The notes beneath the pieces are model-generated. The model was not told where the DNA came from. It saw only the letters and a program-made list of their open reading frames with translations, and did not search any database. The translations under genes and the position numbers were made by a program. Below are positions 1 to 5,154 of a DNA stretch of 5,642 bases, one piece after another. This stretch comes from Planctomycetota bacterium (GTDB lineage: Bacteria > Planctomycetota > Planctomycetia > Pirellulales > Pirellulaceae). How positions within the stretch are numbered: the first letter of the stretch is position 1; each line of letters starts with the position of its first letter. The DNA is taken from contig JAJRVM010000055.1 of NCBI GenBank assembly GCA_024277285.1, positions 1 through 5,642 on the forward strand, read 5' to 3'.

Positions 1-285
1 ACACCATCAAAAACACCCGCGTGCACTGCTAGCACTTACCCGAAAGCCATGCCGGTCCGTTGTGGCAGCAGGCCCTGCACAAGGCAGCAACTCGGCATGC
101 AACAAACATCCTTGCTGAAACAAGCAAAATGCCCGTATTTCGACGACGCCATGCATGCCATGTAGCGGTTTAGATGCGCTGGGCAGTAAGTTCCTTCACG
201 GCCCGTGGGCAAATCTCTTCATTTTTCGCAAAAAGATGTGCGAATAAACCAACTCGCCCCCGTCGCACTTGGCCACGAACCGGTC
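1..285. other. Non-coding region downstream of the PII-like gene
   Basis: I see no credible gene here. The open frames that cross it on the plus strand run antisense into the PII-like gene and have no family resemblance. The stretch contains one nested inverted repeat (listed separately) and several overlapping CATG/GCATGC motifs around 93-160. A short AT hairpin-like inverted repeat (TTCGCA at 225-230, TGCGAA at 239-244) lies about 40 bases past the stop codon of the PII-like gene, but no T-tract follows it in the transcribed direction. It is therefore not called a terminator. Confidence 0.6.
48..99. repeat. Nested inverted repeat, possible structured terminator or RNA
   Basis: CATGCCG at 48-54 is the exact reverse complement of CGGCATG at 93-99. 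Inside this, GTTG at 59-62 can pair with CAAC at 88-91. The centre holds GCAGG-C-CCTGC at 68-78, a 5-bp palindrome around one base. The segment could fold as a long hairpin with internal loops on either strand. It lies about 190 bases past the end of the minus-strand genes, where a transcription end would be plausible, but there is no T-run. The pairing is seen in the sequence; any role is inference. Confidence 0.35.
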
Positions 286-594
286 TCAGACGGCCGTATC
301 CTTTTCGCCCGTACGGATCTTCACCGTTTCGTCGACCGCGATTACGAAGATTCGGCCGTCACCCGGGTTACCGGTATGAGCGTGTTGCTGGATCATGGCC
401 ACCACCGAATCGGCCATTTCGTCAACCACCATGATTTCCAACTTCGTCTTGGTTTGCGAGCTAAACTCGGGATGAATAACGCTGAACCCACGAACATCGG
501 ATACCGTGGCTGCCGGCAGGCCATCAATACTGCGCAACCCCTCAAGCACGGCACTCAACATAAAAGGCTGAAACACCGCTTTGATCTCTTTCAT
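286..594 (-). CDS. PII-like signalling protein of the metal-efflux-associated (PII-NG) type
   Basis: This 102-residue protein belongs to the GlnB/PII superfamily, trimeric cytosolic proteins that sense nucleotides or effectors and bind a target. The N-terminus MKEIKAVFQPFML matches the first strand and helix of PII. The C-terminal half carries the PII signature TGNPGDGRIFV (residues 74-84, the B-loop) and RTGEKD (94-99, the C-loop), both used for nucleotide binding in the family. The T-loop (about 37-51, GFSVIHPEFSSQTKTK) is about ten residues shorter than in GlnB and lacks the uridylylated Tyr51, so classical GlnD control is unlikely. An HAH motif (71-73) precedes the B-loop. The ATG at 594 is chosen because AGGAG lies 7 bases upstream and the homology starts there; an upstream in-frame start at 681 would add 29 unrelated residues. 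As I recall, a PII paralogue group called PII-NG occurs beside RND metal pumps, which fits its place downstream of the permease and lipoprotein genes. The effector is unknown. Confidence 0.88.
   Translation of the reverse strand: MKEIKAVFQPFMLSAVLEGLRSIDGLPAATVSDVRGFSVIHPEFSSQTKTKLEIMVVDEMADSVVAMIQQHAHTGNPGDGRIFVIAVDETVKIRTGEKDTAV
512..533 (-). repeat. 22-bp direct repeat, copy 1 (inside the PII-like gene)
   Basis: These 22 bases encode the SIDGLPA segment (residues 22-28) of the PII-like protein and its edges. They recur exactly, in the same orientation, at 1013-1034, 501 bases away. This is the parent copy, because it sits inside an intact reading frame with normal PII sequence on both sides. 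Confidence 0.9.
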
Positions 595-601
595 GACGCC
601 G

Positions 602-606
602 CTCCT
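602..606 (-). promoter_or_regulatory. Shine-Dalgarno site of the PII-like gene
   Basis: The minus strand reads AGGAG here, with 7 bases between it and the ATG at 594-592. This fixes the start and excludes the longer open frame that begins at 681. Confidence 0.75.
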
Positions 607-650
607 GACACGCAACGCTCCTCGAAAGCAATTCGTCGGATGCGCGTGTC
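607..650 (-). promoter_or_regulatory. Leader stem-loop upstream of the PII-like gene
   Basis: GACACGC at 607-613 is the exact reverse complement of GCGTGTC at 644-650. TCC (619-621) can pair with GGA (638-640), and CGAA (623-626) with TTCG (632-635). This gives a 44-nt stem-loop of 14 possible pairs. The stem base touches the Shine-Dalgarno site at 602-606, so folding could affect ribosome access. The complementarity is visible; a regulatory role is inference and no known riboswitch class is recognised. Confidence 0.4.
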
Positions 651-733
651 TAAATGAACTCGATTGAGGTTCGTAACACAATCCAAGGAAACTGGTATCT
701 GTTTAGCCGATTGCAGCGTTCGATTAAGCCTTT

Positions 734-829
734 CCTAGGGTTGCGCGAGGTCTGGCTCTTTACCGCGAAGCGGTTGTACTCCAGAGCCCAAAGGTCGCGA
801 CGCGGCGCAGCTGCGGAGCGCACCCTGGG
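734..829 (+). repeat. Hairpin repeat family, copy A (full length)
   Basis: A 96-bp non-coding repeat bounded by imperfect inverted arms: CCTAGGGTTGCGC (734-746) and GCGCACCCTGGG (818-829). Inside are two 13-nt mini-hairpins, ACCGC-GAA-GCGGT (762-774) and GCGGC-GCA-GCTGC (802-814, one G-T pair). GGCTCT (754-759) can also pair with AGAGCC (783-788). The stretch from TTACCGC to the ACCCTGGG end aligns almost without gaps to the reverse complement of copy B. GTTGTACTCCA and AGCC are unchanged, while the stems differ in compensating fashion. A short open frame crosses it but reads only repeat sequence. I take it to be an interspersed REP-like element; the family name is not known to me. Confidence 0.75.
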
Positions 830-843
830 AGCACCCCACGGAA

Positions 844-918
844 GACGTACGCCGAAGGCGTTCCACAGGAAAGAACCGACCGCCGAATGCCCTTGGGGAA
901 CGCGCTGACGCGTACGTC
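844..918 (+). repeat. Hairpin repeat family, copy C (partial or divergent)
   Basis: It is bounded by a perfect 9-bp inverted repeat, GACGTACGC (844-852) and GCGTACGTC (910-918). Its left part holds ACGCC-GAA-GGCGT (849-861), the same 5-bp stem plus GNA loop as in copies A and B, followed by TCCACAGGAAAG where the other copies have TGTACTCCA. A further small hairpin, ACGCG-CTGA-CGCGT, lies at 900-913. It fills the gap between copies A and B, so the three form one nested palindromic block. Assignment to the family rests on the first hairpin and its flank only. Confidence 0.5.
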
Positions 919-935
919 ATCTCTTCCAACCGTCA

Positions 936-1012
936 CCTAGGGTGGCGCTCGGCCGCTACGCGGCTGCGCTTACCCCAGGCTTTGGAGTACAACGCCTCCG
1001 GCGTAAGGAATC
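936..1012 (-). repeat. Hairpin repeat family, copy B (inverted, one end lost)
   Basis: On the minus strand this copy reads in the same sense as copy A. It has a first hairpin ACGCC-GGA-GGCGT (1004-992), the shared CGTTGTACTCCAAAGCC stretch (994-978), a second hairpin GCCGC-GTA-GCGGC (964-952), and the terminal arm GCGCCACCCTAGG (948-936). The partner arm present in copy A (CCTAGGGTTGCGC) is missing. At the place where it should continue, the sequence joins directly to the 22-bp PII-derived segment at 1013. Copies A and B are therefore inverted relative to each other. Confidence 0.72.
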
Positions 1013-1034
1013 GCCGGCAGGCCATCAATACTGC
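1013..1034 (-). pseudogene. Fragment of a PII gene (22-bp direct repeat, copy 2)
   Basis: This is an exact 22-base copy of 512-533, encoding SIDGLPA on the minus strand. In the same frame just upstream (about 1035-1058) the translation reads NAVQHFRS, which can be laid against SAVLEGLR of the intact protein with a few matches. The match may therefore extend weakly, but a stop codon in this frame and loss of further similarity show no functional gene. It lies directly downstream of the lipoprotein gene and abuts the broken end of repeat copy B. I read it as a scar of a duplication or of repeat insertion. Confidence 0.6.
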
Positions 1035-1083
1035 TGCGAAAATGCTGCACAGCGTTGCCTATCAGGGCTTATCGCGCTGCCTG

Positions 1084-1701
1084 TTACTTGTGGTCATGCC
1101 CTTCGTGGTCTTCACCTTCGTGGTCTTCACCCTCGTGATCGTGACCTTCGTGATCGTGACCTTCGTGGGCGATCGTGCCGGTATAAGGCTTGCCATTGAT
1201 CGTCACTTGCAGGCGTCCCTTTGTGCCATCCTCAGCGCAGAGTGCATCACACAGAGCATCATCCACCAATTCAAATTGCGACGCGTTACCACCTGAAGCA
1301 TCGACCGCTTTCAAGGCGTACTTCACAAACTTGCCGTCCTGGAACAGCTGCACACTAATCTCCGCGGCGGGTATGGCAACGGCCTTTTTGCCGGCTGCAT
1401 CGAGCACATGGATTGCCACCTTATGCGTATCCTCGTCGTGCATCAACTCGGCATGGTACTCTTCATCTCCCAACTCAATCAGTTGGCCGCCGTGCGGACC
1501 TTCGGTCGGATGTGCGTCTTCCGCATGATCATGCCCATCTCCTTCCGAGTGATCGTGCCCGTCGCCTTCGCTGTGCTCGCCCTCAGACGAAGCGGCACCG
1601 CCATCATCTGACGATTTCGAGGAATCGGCTCCGCACCCTGCCAGCGAAAAGCTCAGCACGGCCACAGCAGTCAAACAGACGGAAGTAAATGAAAATCGCA
1701 T
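1084..1701 (-). CDS. Histidine-rich periplasmic lipoprotein, probable metal-binding partner of the efflux pump
   Basis: This 205-residue protein begins with a lipoprotein signal peptide (1-22) ending in the lipobox LAGC, with Cys23 as the lipidation site. A Ser/Gly/Asp linker (24-42) leads to a first His cluster (43-70) containing two copies of SEGDGHDH. It continues with PHGGQLIELGDEEYHAEL (69-86) and a compact domain to about 178. The PHGG-plus-GD segment resembles one I associate with CzcB/CusB-type adaptor proteins. Cys151 and Cys155 form a CxxxC pair. The C-terminus (179-205) is five copies of a HEGHD/HEGED unit with nine histidines. These features suggest capture or buffering of a metal cation at the membrane surface. 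The start is the ATG at 1701, because AAGGAG lies 9 bases before it; the in-frame TTG at 1710 directly abuts that site. It follows the permease gene by 132 bases. The metal and exact role are inferred, and I know no established gene name. Confidence 0.82.
   Translation of the reverse strand: MRFSFTSVCLTAVAVLSFSLAGCGADSSKSSDDGGAASSEGEHSEGDGHDHSEGDGHDHAEDAHPTEGPHGGQLIELGDEEYHAELMHDEDTHKVAIHVLDAAGKKAVAIPAAEISVQLFQDGKFVKYALKAVDASGGNASQFELVDDALCDALCAEDGTKGRLQVTINGKPYTGTIAHEGHDHEGHDHEGEDHEGEDHEGHDHK
1087..1170 (-). repeat. 15-bp coding tandem repeat of the lipoprotein tail
   Basis: Period-15 tandem DNA encodes the five-residue unit HEGHD or HEGED at the C-terminus of the lipoprotein. About five units are present, differing mainly at the His/Glu codon of position four. 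Such repeats can change copy number by slippage, which would alter the number of metal ligands without shifting the frame. Confidence 0.8.
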
Positions 1702-1710
1702 CGAACACAA

Positions 1711-1716
1711 CTCCTT
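1711..1716 (-). promoter_or_regulatory. Shine-Dalgarno site of the lipoprotein gene
   Basis: AAGGAG on the minus strand, 9 bases before the ATG at 1701-1699. It decides the start against the TTG at 1710, which directly adjoins it. Confidence 0.75.
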
Positions 1717-1771
1717 CTCAACAGCAAAGATTCAAAACCTACAAAACGACATTATCAAAACGGATTCGGCA

Positions 1772-1798
1772 GTATTTGGTCATTGGGTATTTCGTCAT
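1772..1798. promoter_or_regulatory. Pair of 12-bp direct repeats between permease and lipoprotein genes
   Basis: GTATTTGGTCAT (1772-1783) and GTATTTCGTCAT (1787-1798) differ at one base and start 15 bases apart. They sit 71-97 bases upstream of the lipoprotein start, in the 132-bp gap after the permease stop. The gap becomes AT-rich towards the gene, so an internal promoter with a regulator-binding site is possible. I cannot identify a convincing -35/-10 pair, so the role is speculative. Confidence 0.3.
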
Positions 1799-1833
1799 CA
1801 TTGGCTAAGCGGCTCTACATGACGTTGGCAGAT

Positions 1834-4800
1834 CTAGTGTGCCATCGCAACGTCACTCTCCTCCTCTTCCAACTCAACATCATCTTTGTGTTCCTCAACG
1901 ACGCGTTGCGCCGCGCGCATTCCGAACTTCCAGAACAAAGCGGGACGGACCAGAAATTCCAGCAGCGTGCTGCTCATCAAGCCACCGATAATTACCGTCG
2001 CAACCGGATAGAGGATCTCCTTGCCCGGCTCGCCGGCCGCCATGGCCAACGGCACCAGCCCGATCCCGGAGGTCAGCGCGGTCATCAACACCGGGGCAAG
2101 CCGTTCCTTGCCAGCACGCACAATCATCTCGCGCGACCAGGTTTCGCCTTCATGTTCAACCAGGTGCAGGTAGTGATTGATCAACAAGATACCGTTGCGC
2201 GACGCAATTCCGCACAGCGAGATGAAGCCGACCATCGCGGCCACCGTCAGTGTTTGATCGGTCGCGTACAAAGCGGCCACACTGCCGATAAAGGCCATGG
2301 GCAATGCAATCATGACCTGCAGCGCCAGGTTACCCGAGCGGAACATCGTATAGAGCACCAGGAAGACACCAATCAACGAGAGAGCAAAGAGCACGGCGAT
2401 CGCTCGGGACGCCGATTGCTGGCTCTCGAACTGACCTTCAAACGAGACAAAATACCCGGTCGGCAGCGAAGCCTCGATCGGCTTGACACGTCTCTGGATA
2501 TCTTGCACGACGTCGACCAGCCCACGACCGGTCGTATTGCACTGGATAACGATGCGACGTTGCACGTTCTCGCGATTGATCGTATTCGGGCCCTTGCCTT
2601 CCGTAATCTCGGCCACCGATTCAAGCATGGTCGTACCGCCGCCCGGCAAGTCGATCGAGAGCCGCTTGACGGCTTCGATATTTTCGCGAAACGGCTCGTC
2701 CAATCGCACCAGCAAATCGAAGGTGCGTGTTCCCAGCAACACTTCAGAAACAACGTCTCCATTCATCGCCGTCTCGACGAATTCATTGATATCTTCGCGC
2801 ACTAAGCCAAACGTCTTCAGTTTTTCGCCATCCACTCGAATGCGCAATTGCGGAATATCGATCTGCGGTTCGACCTGAAGATCGGTAACACCCGGAACGC
2901 TGGCAATCGCCTTTTCAATTTCCTTGGCTTTGCTGCGCAAGACGCTCAGATCCTGGCCGTACAGCTTGATTCCGACTTGCGCCTTGACGCCGGAGAGCAT
3001 ATGTGAAATCAAGTGGGCCAGTGGTTGCTCCACACTGGTTGCAATACCGGGAATATCCGCCAACGCCTCACGCAAGTCCTCGAGAATCTCCTCACGACTG
3101 CGTTTCGTATGGGGATCAAAACTGGCAATGATCTCCGAGATATTGACCGTGACGGCATGTTCATCCAATTCGGCCCGCCCCGTCTTGCGCACAAACGCCT
3201 CCAGATCCTCGACTTTCTTTAAACGATCTTCGACCTTGCGCGCGATGGCCTGTGAGGTTTCCAGCGAAGTGCCAGGCGGCAAGACGACATTGATCTGCAC
3301 CGCGCCTTCATTGAAGGGAGGCAGGAAGTCGTTTTCCTTCTGGACGATCGCGATGGCGGCAACGGCGATCGCCACGATTGCCAGCGCGAGCATCGTCGTC
3401 GGAATGCGCAAGCTGGTCCCAATCGCCAAACCGGCAATCTTCTTAAGTCCGGCAAGGATGAAGCTATCTTTCTCGCGACCCATGAACTTGGCGTTGGGTA
3501 ACAGCCAATACGACAACACCGGCGTCACCGTCAGTGAAACTAAGAGAGATGACAGGATTGAAACAATGTAAGCGACTCCGACCGGCGTGAAGAGTCGTCC
3601 TTCCATGCCACTCAAGGCAAAAACCGGCAGGAACACCAGCACAACGATCATCGTTCCAAAAACGATCGAGTTGCGCACCTCCACGCTCGCGCGAAACACG
3701 ACTACAAGAGGATGTTGCGGATGCTCGGCAAAACGGTTTTCGCGCAAACGACGATAGATATTCTCGACATCCACGATCGCGTCATCGACCAGTTCCCCGA
3801 TCGCTACCGCGAGTCCTCCCAACGTCATCGTGTTAATCGACAATCCGAACCAATGAAAGACCAACCCGGTGACCACGATCGACAGCGGAATCGCCGTCAG
3901 AGTAATGAAGGTTGTGCGGAAGTTCAGCAGGAACAGAAACAGAATGACGACGACCAGAATACCACCGTCTCGCAACGCCTCTTTCACATTCTCGATCGCC
4001 AAGTCAATGAACACTTTTTGCTGATATAACTTGGGATAGATATGTACATCGGGAGGCAACGAGCCGGAGAGTTCCTTCAAAGCCTTGGTGATCTCATCGG
4101 TAACATGCCGCGTATCGGCATCCGGCTGCTTGTTGATCGTCAATACGACGGCCGGTCCGCCCGCCCACATATCGGCACCGTCTTGGTCGTTCGATGCGTC
4201 TTCGCCTTTCGATGCACTTGGCGCGTCACCCCCAAGCTTGTCCAGACGCACGAAAGCGGCACTGTTGCCCCGTTTGACTTGAGCCCCTTCGGTAACCCGA
4301 GCGACCTGGCTCAGCAAGATCGAACGGCCGTCGCGCATCTTCACGACGACGTCCATGAGGTCCTGGACCGTCTGAATGCGTCCCAGACTGCGCACCAACA
4401 ACTCGCTGGGGCCTTGTTCGTCCAAGTAGCCACCCGTCGCGTTGCGATTACTCCGCTCGACAGCAGCCTTCACCTCGTGCAAGGCGATGCCATATTTGAG
4501 CAATTTGCCGGGATCGACGAGCACTTGAAACTGCTTCCGGTCGCCTCCCATCACGAACACTTGCGAGACGCCGGGGATCGTCAGCAGACGCTGGCGAACA
4601 ACCCAATCCGCCAAGGTGCGTAATTCCATGTTGGACGTGGTGCCGTCATCGCTCCACATCCCCATAATCATGATTTGCCCCATCACCGACGAGATGGGCG
4701 CCAATTGTGGTGTGGCAATGTCCGGCAACCGGTCGGCAACCAGCGCAATTCGCTCCGCAACGATCTGGCGATCGTTGTAAATGTCGGTACCCCAGTCAAA

Positions 4801-5088
4801 CTCGACCCACACGACCGACAGCCCCACGCCCGAGGCGGTGCGCACCGCCTGCACGCCGGTCGCTCCGTTGAGTGTCGTCTCCAATGGAAACGTAATTAAC
4901 GTCTCCACTTCTTCAGGAGCCATCCCCTGCGCCTCGGTCATGACCGTCACACGCGGCCGATTGAGGTTGGGAAAGACGTCAATCGGCAGTTGAGTGATTT
5001 GCCAACCGCCGTAAAGCACCAAGAACACAGCGATCGAAATAACCAACAACCGCTGCCGTAAAGCAAAACGAATAACCGCATTTAACAT
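1834..5088 (-). CDS. Heavy-metal efflux RND permease, CzcA/CusA family
   Basis: This intact 1084-residue inner-membrane proton/metal antiporter is slightly longer than the usual 1030-1070. TM1 (about 12-30) is followed by the family hallmark LPIDVFPNLNRPRV (34-47) and the first periplasmic porter region (to about 370). TM2-TM6 span about 376-528, TM7 561-583, the second porter region 584-890, and TM8-TM12 892-1050. TM4 holds AIGELVDDAIVDVEN (429-443); Asp435 and Glu442 match the proton-relay Asp and Glu of CzcA and CusA. The TM4 pattern is nearer CusA (AIGxxVDxAIV) than CzcA (DFG...DGAV). By my recalled alignment, the CusA Met triad is replaced by Asn600, His696 and Val779. Residues 284-311 form an extra acidic, low-complexity insert. 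The tail (1066-1084) is strongly acidic. Only a weak GGA, 9 bases upstream, precedes the ATG, within a degenerate repeat. Adaptor and outer-membrane channel genes are not in the window. The exported ion is unresolved. Confidence 0.95.
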   Translation of the reverse strand: MLNAVIRFALRQRLLVISIAVFLVLYGGWQITQLPIDVFPNLNRPRVTVMTEAQGMAPEEVETLITFPLETTLNGATGVQAVRTASGVGLSVVWVEFDWGTDIYNDRQIVAERIALVADRLPDIATPQLAPISSVMGQIMIMGMWSDDGTTSNMELRTLADWVVRQRLLTIPGVSQVFVMGGDRKQFQVLVDPGKLLKYGIALHEVKAAVERSNRNATGGYLDEQGPSELLVRSLGRIQTVQDLMDVVVKMRDGRSILLSQVARVTEGAQVKRGNSAAFVRLDKLGGDAPSASKGEDASNDQDGADMWAGGPAVVLTINKQPDADTRHVTDEITKALKELSGSLPPDVHIYPKLYQQKVFIDLAIENVKEALRDGGILVVVILFLFLLNFRTTFITLTAIPLSIVVTGLVFHWFGLSINTMTLGGLAVAIGELVDDAIVDVENIYRRLRENRFAEHPQHPLVVVFRASVEVRNSIVFGTMIVVLVFLPVFALSGMEGRLFTPVGVAYIVSILSSLLVSLTVTPVLSYWLLPNAKFMGREKDSFILAGLKKIAGLAIGTSLRIPTTMLALAIVAIAVAAIAIVQKENDFLPPFNEGAVQINVVLPPGTSLETSQAIARKVEDRLKKVEDLEAFVRKTGRAELDEHAVTVNISEIIASFDPHTKRSREEILEDLREALADIPGIATSVEQPLAHLISHMLSGVKAQVGIKLYGQDLSVLRSKAKEIEKAIASVPGVTDLQVEPQIDIPQLRIRVDGEKLKTFGLVREDINEFVETAMNGDVVSEVLLGTRTFDLLVRLDEPFRENIEAVKRLSIDLPGGGTTMLESVAEITEGKGPNTINRENVQRRIVIQCNTTGRGLVDVVQDIQRRVKPIEASLPTGYFVSFEGQFESQQSASRAIAVLFALSLIGVFLVLYTMFRSGNLALQVMIALPMAFIGSVAALYATDQTLTVAAMVGFISLCGIASRNGILLINHYLHLVEHEGETWSREMIVRAGKERLAPVLMTALTSGIGLVPLAMAAGEPGKEILYPVATVIIGGLMSSTLLEFLVRPALFWKFGMRAAQRVVEEHKDDVELEEEESDVAMAH

Positions 5089-5094
5089 GGCAGT

Positions 5095-5154
5095 GAGTCC
5101 AGAGCTAAGAGTTGAGAGTCCAGAGCTGAGAGCTGGGAGTCCAGAGTCCAGAGC
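5095..5154 (-). repeat. Left 21-bp tandem array (degenerate, inverted relative to the right array)
   Basis: Read on the minus strand, this stretch consists of two diverged 21-bp units beginning tggactc and ending agctc, plus partial units at both ends. The right array at 5526-5642 gives the same unit on the plus strand, so the two arrays are inverted copies flanking the four-helix-bundle pseudogene. The last partial unit (ctctggactcac) ends 6 bases before the permease start codon. It therefore supplies the weak ribosome-binding region of that gene. It also supplies the stop codon (5107-5105) of the shifted reading frame of the pseudogene. Confidence 0.8.

Noticed and set aside
225..244. Rho-independent terminator after the PII-like gene
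   Set aside because: The TTCGCA/TGCGAA stem is only 6 bp and AT-rich, and no T-run follows in the minus-strand direction.
205..657. 150-codon open frame on the plus strand
   Set aside because: It covers the PII-like gene in antisense and ends beyond its leader. The minus-strand PII motifs and ribosome-binding site show which strand is real.
735..929. 64-codon minus-strand open frame across repeat copies A and C
   Set aside because: Its sequence is entirely repeat hairpins, with no ribosome-binding site that I can see and no family resemblance. Covarying stems argue for structure, not coding.
1040..1083. Terminator just after the lipoprotein gene
   Set aside because: A loose GCAGCG/CGCTG stem with an inner GCC/GGC pair is followed only by a short ATTTT, too weak to call.
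942..1296. Plus-strand open frames of 85 and 104 codons
   Set aside because: They translate repeat copy B and the antisense of the lipoprotein's His-repeat tail, giving low-complexity Leu/Arg/Val strings. No support for a gene.
1699..1710. TTG at 1710 as the lipoprotein start
   Set aside because: It directly adjoins the AAGGAG site with no spacing; the ATG at 1701 has a normal 9-base spacing.
1783..2805. 340-codon open frame on the plus strand
   Set aside because: It is antisense to the end of the RND permease, is rich in Arg, His and Gln, and shows no domain. It is a shadow of the permease codon pattern.
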